Positions 54,709 to 63,728 of a DNA stretch of 64,000 nt are shown here, one piece after another. The stretch is from Halobacteriales archaeon QS_4_70_19 (GTDB taxonomy: Archaea; Halobacteriota; Halobacteria; Halobacteriales; Haloarculaceae), in the NCBI GenBank assembly GCA_003020985.1, contig PXRM01000040.1, positions 1 to 64,000 on the forward strand, in the 5' to 3' direction. Each line of letters begins with the position of its first letter. Position 1 is the stretch's first letter. Position numbers and translations under genes: made by a program. The notes beneath the pieces are model-generated. The model did no database searches. It worked only from the letters and a program-made list of their open reading frames with translations, and was not told the origin of the DNA.

Positions 54709-55932
54709 TCAGGCCGTCGCGGAGTCCGGCTCGCTGACCCCCGGCCGGTCGGCACCCGTCTCTGACGCCGCTGCGTCGCCGTCCGTGCTCGCCCCCTCCA
54801 CGGACCCGCCCTCCGCTCCCTGTTCCTGGACGTCCGTGGGGGCCCGGCGGTCGTCCCCGTCGTCGTCGGGTGTGACCTGATCCGTGTAGACGACGGAGAG
54901 GTCGCGCCCGACGAAGCAGGCGAGTTGCTGTTCGCCGACCCGGGCGCTCACGCGGACGGCCAGCGGGTCCGTCGAGACGACCCGCTCGCGCCACTCCTGC
55001 CCGACGTTCCACAGCGGCCGCGCCGCGAGGTCGACGCCGGCGGCGTGGAACGCCGCGACGACGGCCGGCTCGTCGAGCACCGTCAGCGTCACAGGACACC
55101 GGAGCCGGTAGCCACAGGCCGTACAGGTCATCCGGGCCCGGGCGGTCGGCGTCGCGGTTCCCGGGTCCGCGTCCGAATCCGTGCCCTCGCTCGTGTTCCC
55201 GGCCTGGGCTCCGTCGTCGTGATCGTGTTCCGCTTCGCTGTCGCCATCGCTGGCGAGTTCGGTGACCGTCTCCACGACCCCTCCACACTCCGGACAAGTG
55301 CCGTCGCGCATCGTCGAGATGCGCCCTCGATAGTAGCTGTCCACCGCATCCGGGAGGGTACCGTCGTCGTGCGCCCGGTACCCTGCCGGCGGGAACGGGA
55401 GGCCGAGCACCTCGCGCTCGCATGCCCCGCAGGAGACGGTCAGCACGGTGTTGTCGCCGGCCGCACGGAGCGCCGGCTCGGCACAGAACGGGCACGGGGC
55501 CGCGAGGTCGACCGGGGCACGGTCGGGGCTGTCGGTGAGGGCCCCGGAGGCGAGTGCCCGTGCCACCCGGCGCCCGGCCACGGTCAGCCGGTAGCCAGCC
55601 TCGTCGTCCCCCGGGTCCCCCTGGCCAGCAGATCCCGCCCCGCCAGGGTCTTCCCCAGGTTCCACCTTTCGGAGGTAGGTGTCCGGAAGCTGCCGGAGGT
55701 GGTAGGCGAAGCCGGCGGTCGTCTCCTCGTCGCTGGCCTCGAACAGGGCCGAGAACGAGCGCGTCACCGGGCGGCCGGCGTCGCGCTCGGCCTCGAACAG
55801 GGTCCGGACGACCCCCATCCGTGTCTCGCTCCCCAGCGTTGCGAAGGCGTCGCTCGCAGCCGTGGTCGCGTCGTCGCCACGCCCGTCCCGGTTACCGTCC
55901 GGTCCGACAGCACCCCCAGCGGCGTCACTCAT
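54709..55932 (-). CDS. HTH regulator with zinc-ribbon domains (DUF7351-like)
   Basis: The 407-residue protein has an ArsR-like winged helix (AFATLGSETRMGVVRTLFEAERDAGR...FSALFEASDE...FAYHLRQL), then paired cysteines APCPFCAEP/VSCGACERE and GTCPECGG/MTCTACGYRLRCP that form two zinc ribbons, and a long acidic tail. It resembles the haloarchaeal DUF7351/DUF7347 regulator family. The tail of about 60 residues (DDDGDDRRAPTD...) is low-complexity. Targets are unknown. Confidence 0.82.
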   Translation of the reverse strand: MSDAAGGAVGPDGNRDGRGDDATTAASDAFATLGSETRMGVVRTLFEAERDAGRPVTRSFSALFEASDEETTAGFAYHLRQLPDTYLRKVEPGEDPGGAGSAGQGDPGDDEAGYRLTVAGRRVARALASGALTDSPDRAPVDLAAPCPFCAEPALRAAGDNTVLTVSCGACEREVLGLPFPPAGYRAHDDGTLPDAVDSYYRGRISTMRDGTCPECGGVVETVTELASDGDSEAEHDHDDGAQAGNTSEGTDSDADPGTATPTARARMTCTACGYRLRCPVTLTVLDEPAVVAAFHAAGVDLAARPLWNVGQEWRERVVSTDPLAVRVSARVGEQQLACFVGRDLSVVYTDQVTPDDDGDDRRAPTDVQEQGAEGGSVEGASTDGDAAASETGADRPGVSEPDSATA

Positions 55933-56061
55933 CACCACGGATTGGACGGCGAGCCGGTTAAGCGACGCGGCAGCCACAACCCGCGATCACGTGACCGATT
56001 CCGGTTACACGGCGCCCTCTAGTACCCGTATGGTTAACCGTCATCGAGCGAACCGTCGGGT

Positions 56062-57045
56062 ATGCTGGTCGACGGGCACGGGCGCGAACTGATGGGGGTC
56101 CGGGTGTCGCTGACGGACCGCTGCAACTTCGACTGCGTCTACTGCCACAACGAGGGGCTCGGCGACACACGCGGGCCCATGGAGCCCGCGGACGACGAGA
56201 TGTCGACCGACGAGGTGGTCCGCTTCCTCGAGGTAGCTCGGGAGTTCGATGTCGGAAAGGTGAAGTTCACCGGCGGCGAGCCGATGCTCCGCGAGGACCT
56301 GGAGGAGATCGTCCGCCGGGCGCCCGCGGGGATGGAGACGTCGCTCACGACGAACGGGACCTTCCTCCCGGGCCGAGCGGAGGGGCTCCGCGAGGCGGGA
56401 CTCGACCGGGTCAACGTCTCCCAGGACGCCCTCGACCCCACCGCGTTCCAGGAAGTCACCCAGAGTACCCAGTACGACGCCGTCCTGAAGGGGGTCGAGG
56501 CAGCCGTCGAGGCCGGGCTCACGCCCGTGAAACTGAACATGGTGGTCTTCGAGCAGACCGCGGGGTACGTCCCGGAGATGGTAGACCACGTCGCCGAGAG
56601 CGAGGGGCTCCAGCTCCAGCTGATCGAGTACATGCCCGAACTCGCCGGGCGACCGGAGTGGGCCGTCGACATCGACCGCGTCCACGGCTGGCTCGAGGAG
56701 CAGGCCGACCGCGTCGAGCATCGCGAGATGCACGACCGCCGGCGCTACTGGGTCAGCCCCGACGACACCGACGAGACGGGCACCGGGATGGTCGAGATCG
56801 TCGACCCCGTCGGCAACGAGGAGTTCTGCGCCAACTGTCACCGCGTCCGGGTCACCCATCAGGGCTACCTGAAGGGCTGTCTCAACCGAAACGACGACCT
56901 GAAGCCGATGGGCGAGATGTCGAAACCGGAGATCCGCGAGGCGCTCCGCGAGACGGTCGCCGACCGGGTCCCCTACTACGGGGAGTACATGGTCCGCGAC
57001 GACGACGGCGAGTGGGTCGTCAACGAGGAGTACATCGGCGTCTGA
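56062..57045 (+). CDS. moaA: Radical SAM GTP 3',8-cyclase
   Basis: The 327-residue protein has the radical SAM cluster [47 protein letters not shown] and the second cluster [21 protein letters not shown] at the C-terminus, the arrangement of MoaA. The usual closing GG of MoaA is replaced by an extended tail ending EEYIGV. It converts GTP to a cyclic intermediate of molybdopterin. Start at ATG 56062, with an AT-rich TATA region near 56033. Confidence 0.92.
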   Translation: MLVDGHGRELMGVRVSLTDRCNFDCVYCHNEGLGDTRGPMEPADDEMSTDEVVRFLEVAREFDVGKVKFTGGEPMLREDLEEIVRRAPAGMETSLTTNGTFLPGRAEGLREAGLDRVNVSQDALDPTAFQEVTQSTQYDAVLKGVEAAVEAGLTPVKLNMVVFEQTAGYVPEMVDHVAESEGLQLQLIEYMPELAGRPEWAVDIDRVHGWLEEQADRVEHREMHDRRRYWVSPDDTDETGTGMVEIVDPVGNEEFCANCHRVRVTHQGYLKGCLNRNDDLKPMGEMSKPEIREALRETVADRVPYYGEYMVRDDDGEWVVNEEYIGV

Positions 57046-57063
57046 AGCCGCTTCCGCCGGCGT

Positions 57064-58119
57064 TCAGAGTTCGATCCCACAGTCCGCTTCGGTCGCTGCC
57101 AGTGCCTCCTTCGCTGCCCGGTACCGCTCCCGTCCGCGCTCCCGGTCGCCAGCCCGGAACGCACGTGCCGAGGCAGCGTACCGTTCTCCGACGGGCTGCA
57201 ATCCCGTCGTGAGACAGCGGTCCTGCTCGAACGCGTCCCGGAAGTGGCGAACGCCCCGGTCGAATGCGGTCGTGGTCGACTCGACCCCGTTCTCGGCGGC
57301 CGTCACGGTGGCAGCGGCGGATCGCTCGGCCTGCGCGTACTCCTCGCGCTCGATGGCCGGTGCCGTCGCGCTCGCCAGTCCGACGGCCCGCAGCATCGAT
57401 CGCGTTCCCGAGAACGCGGGCGCGAACTCGCGGCCGATCGCCCGGACTGTCCGCTGGTGCTCCCGTGCCGACTCCGGAGCGAACCCCCGGACGCCGAACA
57501 CGTCGGCGCGGGGTTCGATCCGGTCAAGCAGGCTCTCGGCAGCCTGCACGTGGTCGCCCAGCGTGCGCATCCTCGCCACCGCATGATCAGCCTGCTCCAG
57601 GTTCAGCTCCCCCGGGAACGCCCGGTTGACCTCGTAGTACGCCGAGAATCCGTCCACGACGGCATCCTGCTGGGTCGCCCTCGTCTCCAGGTACTCACAG
57701 AGGAACAGCAACCCGTTCACCGCGCGCTGGCGTGCTCCGCTGGCACTGTCCGAGACGGCGTCCAGCCGCTCGCGTGCGTCCCTGATCGGCGCCCGGCGTG
57801 ATTCCACACCGGCGTACTCCGCGAACGCGTCGTCCGAGGTGAATCCGACGGTGCCGTCCTCGACGACCGCCGCCGCGTCGAGTCGCCCGACGGCCGTTTC
57901 GAGGGCTTCGCGGGACCTCCTGAGCGCCTCCTCGATCTCGTCCGGTGGCTCCGTCGGCGTCGGAGAGGCCGACTCCGCGGTCGGGCTGACGAAGGTGACC
58001 GTCGGCGTACTGGAATCAGTTGCCGGGTCCGCCCCGGTCTCATCCGCCGAGTTACAGCCAGTCAGTATCACCGCCCCACCCGCAAGCGACCCGAGCACCG
58101 ACCGGCGGCTCCGACTCAC
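57064..58119 (-). CDS. Tat lipoprotein with helical domain
   Basis: The 351-residue protein carries MSRSRRSVLGSLAGGAVILTGC (twin-arginine and lipobox at 22), a Ser/Thr/Pro-rich linker (about 25-58), then a mostly helical domain to the end with a conserved-looking Cys pair (CLTTG near the C-terminus, CGIEL at the end). No domain is recognised. It is the last gene of the three-gene exported operon; its start overlaps the CAP gene's stop by four bases. Confidence 0.82.
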   Translation of the reverse strand: MSRSRRSVLGSLAGGAVILTGCNSADETGADPATDSSTPTVTFVSPTAESASPTPTEPPDEIEEALRRSREALETAVGRLDAAAVVEDGTVGFTSDDAFAEYAGVESRRAPIRDARERLDAVSDSASGARQRAVNGLLFLCEYLETRATQQDAVVDGFSAYYEVNRAFPGELNLEQADHAVARMRTLGDHVQAAESLLDRIEPRADVFGVRGFAPESAREHQRTVRAIGREFAPAFSGTRSMLRAVGLASATAPAIEREEYAQAERSAAATVTAAENGVESTTTAFDRGVRHFRDAFEQDRCLTTGLQPVGERYAASARAFRAGDRERGRERYRAAKEALAATEADCGIEL

Positions 58120-58772
58120 GGCCGCTCACCCCCGTAGTAACAGTCCTCCGGCGGGGTCCCGGTACCCGCGTCCTCGGCGTCGGCCGGGTCGTGGGTGCAG
58201 AACTTGCACGTCACGTAGACGTCGTTGTCCTCGTTGATGTAGCAGCCGACGCCGGCGACTTCGACGGTGGTGCTCCACATTGCTTCTCTATGGGGAGGGG
58301 AATTTCTCCAACCCTCTATTGCTTTTTTTGATAATTTGATTGGTTCTAGATCTATGTTTGATTTGTATCCGTCCAAATAAAATATGTTTTCTATATTCGA
58401 ATTCTCGCATCCATATCCGAACTCACGTATTCTATCAGCGGGCTTCCGCCCAGAATCATCTATATGTGACGTATAATCGCCTCTACTCATATTCCGGCTA
58501 TGAAGCCGAGAGATATATGCCAGTACGTCGTCCCATTCAACTACCTCCAAGTCCTGCGTGACTCGTGACTCATTGAGTCTCTCGAAAATAGCTTGTTCAA
58601 ACGGTCTGATGTTGTTGTAGTCGTCATTCTCAACGGCATCGAAGTCGGCCATCGGACAGGGTGTGGGATGAGGGCTGGCCTGATTTGATTCTCCAACCGC
58701 GTCTAAACAGCCAGAGAATATCCCTGATGTCGCGACGATCGCGGAGCGACGCAGGAGAACACGTCTCCTCAT
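58116..58772 (-). CDS. CAP-domain (SCP/PR1) lipoprotein
   Basis: The 218-residue protein has an RR-containing signal with lipobox GIFSGC, then a CAP domain: ISRLHSRNMSRGDYTSHIDDSGRKPADRIREFGYGCENSNIENIF, GWRNSPPHREAMWS and VGCYINEDNDVYVTCKFC. CAP proteins act outside the cell as lipid- or metal-binding effectors or proteases. The middle of the gene is AT-rich, unlike its two ends. Overlaps the PKD gene's stop and the next gene's start by four bases each. Confidence 0.88.
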   Translation of the reverse strand: MRRRVLLRRSAIVATSGIFSGCLDAVGESNQASPHPTPCPMADFDAVENDDYNNIRPFEQAIFERLNESRVTQDLEVVEWDDVLAYISRLHSRNMSRGDYTSHIDDSGRKPADRIREFGYGCENSNIENIFYLDGYKSNIDLEPIKLSKKAIEGWRNSPPHREAMWSTTVEVAGVGCYINEDNDVYVTCKFCTHDPADAEDAGTGTPPEDCYYGGERP

Positions 58773-60799
58773 CTGCTAGCCCCACCCCCGGTCGGTTCCT
58801 TCATCCTCATGGTCAATTGTAGCGCGGAGGGGACACTGGCATTACCGATGCCGTCGGAATCTGGAGAAGCAGTGTCAATTTGTCCACGTAACGGCACATT
58901 ATCGCTCATCCCCGATTTCTCGCTGTCGGAGTCGGTTCCTGGCACTCCGGCAGGCATCCGGTTACGCAACCGGTCTTCCCTGTTATCCGACTTAGACGAT
59001 TCTGTCCGGCCAGAGCTGGCTGGAGAAACGGTTCCCCCGGAATTCATTCCTGTGTCAGATTCAGTCGATGAGGAGATGGACACGGGAGCCTTCCCGACGG
59101 TATCCACAATGGTATCTCCGACATCCCGGACAGCGTCGATCGGATTGGACTCCAGTCGCTGTTTCTGCTCCTCAGCAGATCCGAGGGTACTCTTTATCTC
59201 TGTATCTGCTATTGGTTCACTACTCTCTACCGAATCACTCACACCGTCTGATTCTCCTGAAACTTTATTCCCCTCGTACGCGTCGGGCCTCGCCTCATTG
59301 TCCTTACCGATGCGAATGACTACGAGTACGTCTCCATTCGGTGTCTCGACATCATCAACCACCCGTGCATCCTTAAGACGTTCATGTTCATTGGTGCGCG
59401 GGCCATTTGCACCAGCCACAGTACTATCCGGTTGAGTGGTCCTGACCTCCTTCGAGAGATGTTTAGCCTCTGTCGCGGACATGACGAAGGTAGTCGTCTC
59501 CTCATTCCCGGTCGCGAACTCACCCGCTGCTTCCCCAAATTTCCCTGCTGCGGCCCCGATATCGGCAACTTTCTCTACAGGACCTGACTCCGGGACATTC
59601 CCCCGGGCGCGCATCACGTTGGAAACTTCTGATCCCTCGACCCAATTATCATCTGTCGCCCTGATTACTAATTTGTCGACTCCCATGGAAATGGAAGATC
59701 TCGCATATCTTGCTGGCTCACAAACCGCTTCCTCCCGCACAGTCACGGTATGCGTCGTCCGGGCCGTCTGACTCTGGCGGTCCATGGCTGAGAAGCCGAC
59801 CTGGTACTGACCCGGATGCTGTGGGACGAACGTGGGGTCGCCGTGCCAGGTCGCATCCACGATGCGGTCGTGGTCCTCGGAGGCGACCGCGTAACCCTCG
59901 AGTTCGACCGGCTCCCCGACGCAGGCCGCGATCGGCCCCTCGATGCGGACCTCCGGCGGCGCGTTGTCGGTGACGACGCGGACGACGATCGAGTCGGTGG
60001 TGACGTGTCCCTCGCCGTCCTCGACGGTGGCCGAGATGGTGACGGTCGAACCCGGGGGTTCGGTGAAGGGCCTGGTGAGCGTGTTACCGGTGCCGAGGCC
60101 ACCGGCCCAGGTGAGCCGTTCGTTCCCGCTGGGGCGGTCGCTGACAGTCGCGGTGTAGGTATGGACACTCCCCTGTCGGACGTACTTCTCGCCCTGGATC
60201 TCGACCGTCGCGGGCGTATCTCCGACACCCAGACACTCGGCGGACGTACCCAGGGTCGTACCGGTTGGGCACCCGTCACGGGCAGTGGTGTCCGTGCTGG
60301 CCTCGGCAGTGGTCGGTGAATCCGGGACGGCCGGGTCGGTGACACCGTCCGAGGCCGGGGCAGTGGATGCCGGCAGTCCCGGGGTGGTGTCGGATGCGGG
60401 AGCCGAGGAGGCGGGTGGGTTGCTGTCCACGGAGCGCTCGGCGACATCGACGTACAGTGTATCCGTCGCGGACTGGCCGTCGTCGTCCGTCACGGTCACC
60501 GTGACCTCGTAGCGGCCGGGCTGTCGGACGACGAGCGTGGTCCGCGGGGCGTCCGAGGTCTCCGGAGTGATCGTCCGGCCGTCGGGCGTCCGGACGGACC
60601 ACCGGTAGGACTGGATACTGCCATCGGGGTCCCGCGAACCGGCGGCATCGAGCAGTACCGTCGCGTTCAGTTCGACTCGCTGGTCGAGGCCGGCGTCTGC
60701 CAGGGGTGGCTCCCCTGCTCCGGCGACCCCACCCCCACACAGCGCGAGGACCGGAACGAGCAACACGAGGACGGCCATTCGATGGCGCGTTCCTTTCAT
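58769..60799 (-). CDS. Secreted PKD-domain protein with AT-rich C-terminal half
   Basis: The 676-residue protein has a signal peptide (about 1-28), a clear PKD domain (ADAGLDQRVELNATVLLDAAGSRDPDGSIQSYRW ... VTDDDGQSATDTLYVDV, about 33-118), a Ser/Thr/Pro linker, two further Ig-like/PKD-like domains (about 190-270 and 285-345) and a C-terminal 300 residues of unknown, hydrophilic character. The DNA is GC-rich for the first 345 codons and distinctly AT-richer after that, suggesting a recombined or acquired tail. First gene of the exported operon. Confidence 0.8.
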   Translation of the reverse strand: MKGTRHRMAVLVLLVPVLALCGGGVAGAGEPPLADAGLDQRVELNATVLLDAAGSRDPDGSIQSYRWSVRTPDGRTITPETSDAPRTTLVVRQPGRYEVTVTVTDDDGQSATDTLYVDVAERSVDSNPPASSAPASDTTPGLPASTAPASDGVTDPAVPDSPTTAEASTDTTARDGCPTGTTLGTSAECLGVGDTPATVEIQGEKYVRQGSVHTYTATVSDRPSGNERLTWAGGLGTGNTLTRPFTEPPGSTVTISATVEDGEGHVTTDSIVVRVVTDNAPPEVRIEGPIAACVGEPVELEGYAVASEDHDRIVDATWHGDPTFVPQHPGQYQVGFSAMDRQSQTARTTHTVTVREEAVCEPARYARSSISMGVDKLVIRATDDNWVEGSEVSNVMRARGNVPESGPVEKVADIGAAAGKFGEAAGEFATGNEETTTFVMSATEAKHLSKEVRTTQPDSTVAGANGPRTNEHERLKDARVVDDVETPNGDVLVVIRIGKDNEARPDAYEGNKVSGESDGVSDSVESSEPIADTEIKSTLGSAEEQKQRLESNPIDAVRDVGDTIVDTVGKAPVSISSSTESDTGMNSGGTVSPASSGRTESSKSDNREDRLRNRMPAGVPGTDSDSEKSGMSDNVPLRGQIDTASPDSDGIGNASVPSALQLTMRMKEPTGGGASR

Positions 60800-60926
60800 C
60801 GAGTGTCTACGACATTTTACTTACGCCCTCTGTTATAAATTTTCAGTATCCGGTCGAAGAGGAAAACGTCGGACGGTGACCCGCAGGATTTAGACGGAGC
60901 AGCCCGTAGAGAGAGCAAGGGAAAGG
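60800..60926. other. Divergent promoter region
   Basis: This 127-bp AT-rich space lies between the PKD operon (leftward) and the kinase-like gene (rightward). Candidate TATA elements are TTATAAATTTTC (about 60833-60844) and ACATTTTAC (about 60811-60819), the latter properly placed for the leftward gene. Confidence 0.4.
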
Positions 60927-62405
60927 ATGGGGATGGGGACGGTACTGCTCCCGGCGACCGCCACCATGGACGAGGTGGCGGCGGCGCTAGAGGCGCCGAT
61001 CGTCCGGTACGAGAGCGTCCACGATGCGGTGGCACGGCTCCACCGCGGGGACGTGACGTGCGTCGTCGTGGACGCGGACCGGGCGACACCCCCCACCGTG
61101 GGGACGGTACGCCGGTTCCGGGACGCGAGCGACGCGGCTGTGGTCCTCGCGGTGGGGCCGGCGTCGGCGCAGGCCGCAGCGACAGTCGACGCTGCGGCCG
61201 TCGTCGATCGAACGTCGCCGGCAGCGGCCGCGCGACGGCTGTCGGAACTCCGAACGGAGGTGGCCCTCGAACGGGCGAGCGCGCGCAGCGCGGGCGCGGA
61301 GGGGTTACTCGAGGAGACGGCCAGGGAGGTGGAGATGGCCGACGCTACCCGGCTCGACGAACTGGCCGAGCAGGTCGCCGCGTCGCTCGGGGGGACCCGC
61401 CCCTACCCCGTCGTCTGGCTGGGATGGCACGACCCCAAGCGAGGAGTCGTCGGGCCGCTCGCCGCCGGAGGCCTGCCGACCGCTCACGTCGGACCCGCCC
61501 TCGTCGCGGACGTGGACGAGGGGGCGGCCGACGCGTCGGTGACAGCGCGGGCGATAGCGGCCGACGGGGGCGCGAGGGCGTTCGTCGAACCGCTCAGTGT
61601 CGACTCCTCGGGCGCGGACGCTGACGGCCCGCAGCTCATCGCCCTGCGGATTCCCACTGCCCCCGTGTCAGTCCTCCATCTCGTCGCGGATCGGCCGGGC
61701 AGCGTGCCGGGCAGCGAGCGGCGTGCCCTCGTCGACCTCGGCGCAGCGCTCGCGACGACGGCGAACGAGACGACGACGGCGAACGAGACGACGACGGCGA
61801 ACGAGACGACTCAGCTCGACCTCGCCGGGCAGCACGGCGCCCCCGAACACCTCGAACACGTCGCCCGCGCGCTCGACCGCATCGAGTCGCTGACCGAGGA
61901 GACGCGGGCGCTGGCACGAGCCGAACCGGACCTGGGACCGGTGACCCTCCGGGACGTAGCTGCGTCCGCGTGGGAATCGGTCGCCACGTCGCACGCGACG
62001 CTGCACGTCGAGGATGCCACGCTGGAGGTGGACGAGGCGCTCGTGCGCCTCGCGATGGTCAACCTGCTGCGGAACGCCGTCGAACACGGCTCGACGAGCA
62101 ACCGGCCGGCGGCCGACGATGCTGCCGAGCACGGACGACCCGCCACCGGGGACGACGAGCCCGCACCCCTCCGCGTCGAGGTCGGGCCGCTCGAGGACGG
62201 CAGGGGACTGTTCGTGGCCGACGACGGCCACGGTATCCCCCCGGACGAGCGCGAGCGGGTACTGGAGTGGGGGTACACGGACGACGACGGGACCGGCGTG
62301 GGACTCGGGGTGGTCCGGCTCGTCGCCGAGCGACACGGCTGGACGGTGGCGGTCACCGAGAGCGAATCCGGCGGTGCCCGGATCGAACTCGGTCCGGACG
62401 CGTGA
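60927..62405 (+). CDS. Histidine-kinase-like protein lacking the H-box
   Basis: The 492-residue protein has a pseudo-receiver-like N-terminus (1-110), a GAF-like middle region, then ALATTANETTTANETTTANETTQLDLAGQHG in place of a DHp helix with phospho-accepting His, followed by only the second DHp helix (EHLEHVARALDRIESLTEETRALARAE). The HATPase domain is intact: N-box VNLLRNAVEHG, DDGHGIP and GTGVGLGVVRLV. ATP binding should persist but autophosphorylation at the canonical His seems impossible. The convergent HalX regulator next door may be its partner. Confidence 0.85.
   Translation: MGMGTVLLPATATMDEVAAALEAPIVRYESVHDAVARLHRGDVTCVVVDADRATPPTVGTVRRFRDASDAAVVLAVGPASAQAAATVDAAAVVDRTSPAAAARRLSELRTEVALERASARSAGAEGLLEETAREVEMADATRLDELAEQVAASLGGTRPYPVVWLGWHDPKRGVVGPLAAGGLPTAHVGPALVADVDEGAADASVTARAIAADGGARAFVEPLSVDSSGADADGPQLIALRIPTAPVSVLHLVADRPGSVPGSERRALVDLGAALATTANETTTANETTTANETTQLDLAGQHGAPEHLEHVARALDRIESLTEETRALARAEPDLGPVTLRDVAASAWESVATSHATLHVEDATLEVDEALVRLAMVNLLRNAVEHGSTSNRPAADDAAEHGRPATGDDEPAPLRVEVGPLEDGRGLFVADDGHGIPPDERERVLEWGYTDDDGTGVGLGVVRLVAERHGWTVAVTESESGGARIELGPDA
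61755..61808 (+). repeat. 18-bp tandem repeat, three copies
   Basis: Three 18-bp units encode TTANET three times. The repeat replaces the H-box helix of the kinase-like protein. Copies are identical, suggesting recent expansion. Confidence 0.9.
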
Positions 62406-62417
62406 CCGACGGGGAGG

Positions 62418-63026
62418 TCAGTCCCCGTCCGCACAGTGGCCACCGGTCCGATCGGAGCAGAGCGCCTCGTCGGCGGCGACGGCGTACCCCTCGACCTCCT
62501 GGAGGTCCTCCAGCGCGTCGTCGAGATGATCGCGGAGGGCGTCGCGGCGGTCGACGAGGTCGAGGTAGGACTCGTTGTCGGCCAGTTCCGCGGGGTCGTG
62601 TTCGGTCTCGAGCAGCGCTACGCGGCGTGCGATGGAGTAGAACTCCCGCAGACCGGCGTCGTAGATCCGGCGTGCCAGGAGGCCCTCCACACAGTCCAGC
62701 AGGGCCTCCTCGTCGACCGGTTTCCGGAGGTAGTCGTCGAAGCCCATCTCGGCGACCTCGAACGAGGGTTCGACGCCGGTGAGCATGGCCACCCGGCAGT
62801 CGTACCCCTCGTCGCGGAGCCGGTCGAGCACCTCGTCGCCGGAGAGGTCCGGCATCCGTCGGTCGAGCAGCGCGACGTCGACCGACTCGTCGAGCCGTTC
62901 GAGTGCCTCACGGCCGCCGTAGGCCCGTCGCACGCGGTACTGCGGTTCCAGCCGGGCCGCCTGACCGTCGACGATGGCGGCCTCGTCGTCGGCTAGCAGG
63001 ACGGTCGCGAGGTCACCGTCTGACAT
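62418..63026 (-). CDS. HalX-family response regulator
   Basis: The 202-residue protein has a receiver domain (ATVLLADDEAAIVDGQAARL, phospho-acceptor Asp55 in DVALLDRRMPD, Lys102 in DDYLRKPVDE) followed by a HalX domain (about 120-187: YDAGLREFYSIARRVALLETEHDPAELADNESYLDLVDRRDALRDHLDDALEDL). HalX regulators are a haloarchaeal specialty, often with bacterio-opsin- or stress-related outputs. It converges on the kinase-like gene, separated by 12 bp. Confidence 0.93.
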   Translation of the reverse strand: MSDGDLATVLLADDEAAIVDGQAARLEPQYRVRRAYGGREALERLDESVDVALLDRRMPDLSGDEVLDRLRDEGYDCRVAMLTGVEPSFEVAEMGFDDYLRKPVDEEALLDCVEGLLARRIYDAGLREFYSIARRVALLETEHDPAELADNESYLDLVDRRDALRDHLDDALEDLQEVEGYAVAADEALCSDRTGGHCADGD

Positions 63027-63158
63027 GGGAGAGGTTCTCTACCAGCACAGCGTGTGCGCATGTTTGATAGTTCTTCCGTCAGACATATGTAGAATCTCAG
63101 TAAGAAGCCAGTAAAGACCCGGGTAACTCCGCGTCGCCGTCCGTTATGCGCGAATCGG

Positions 63159-63608
63159 TCAGGCCGTCGGGAGCTGGCCCAGTTCCTCGAGTGCCCACCG
63201 GACCACGCGTGCCTGGACCAGGTCGCGCTCGGAGTGGAGCGCGTCGGCGTCGTCGTACTCCGCAATCACGCGGTCGGCCTCCTCCAGCAGTTCGCGTTCG
63301 AGCGGCGTCTGGTCGGGCTCGTCGCGGACGTCGTTCAGCAGCGCCTCGAAGTCCTCCCGGAGGACGAACGACGCCCTGGCGGCGTTGCAGCGTGGCAGCG
63401 GCGACATCCCGGCGTCGAGTACCAGGTCGCGGACGGTCTCCCAGTCGCCCTCGCAGAAGTGCAGCGAGACGTCGCCCTCGATATCCCGCCAGGCGATGGG
63501 GCTCGAGTTGTCCAGCAACTGGACCGCTCGCGGCGGAATCTCGATCCGGGTCGAGGTCTCCTCCCGTCCACAGAGACAGCACGGCTGCCCCGTCTTCCCC
63601 GTGTACAT
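63159..63608 (-). CDS. Cysteine-rich haloarchaeal protein, unknown
   Basis: The start MYTGKTGQPCCLCGREE gives 149 residues with a CCxxC near the N-terminus, LHFCEGDW and PRCNAARASFVLRED, four or five cysteines that could bind zinc, and a helical C-terminal half. The C-terminus has no known motif. It resembles small conserved haloarchaeal proteins without assigned function. Confidence 0.72.
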   Translation of the reverse strand: MYTGKTGQPCCLCGREETSTRIEIPPRAVQLLDNSSPIAWRDIEGDVSLHFCEGDWETVRDLVLDAGMSPLPRCNAARASFVLREDFEALLNDVRDEPDQTPLERELLEEADRVIAEYDDADALHSERDLVQARVVRWALEELGQLPTA

Positions 63609-63728
63609 ACGTGTTCGACCGAGCGACAGGGGCAAAGGTCCCCCGTTCGCGGCGGGGACCGCCCGTTCCGGAGCCGGCCGCAGGCGGCGGGTCGTCGGCC
63701 GTTCCTGCCCCCGATCCCCGTCTCGGGG

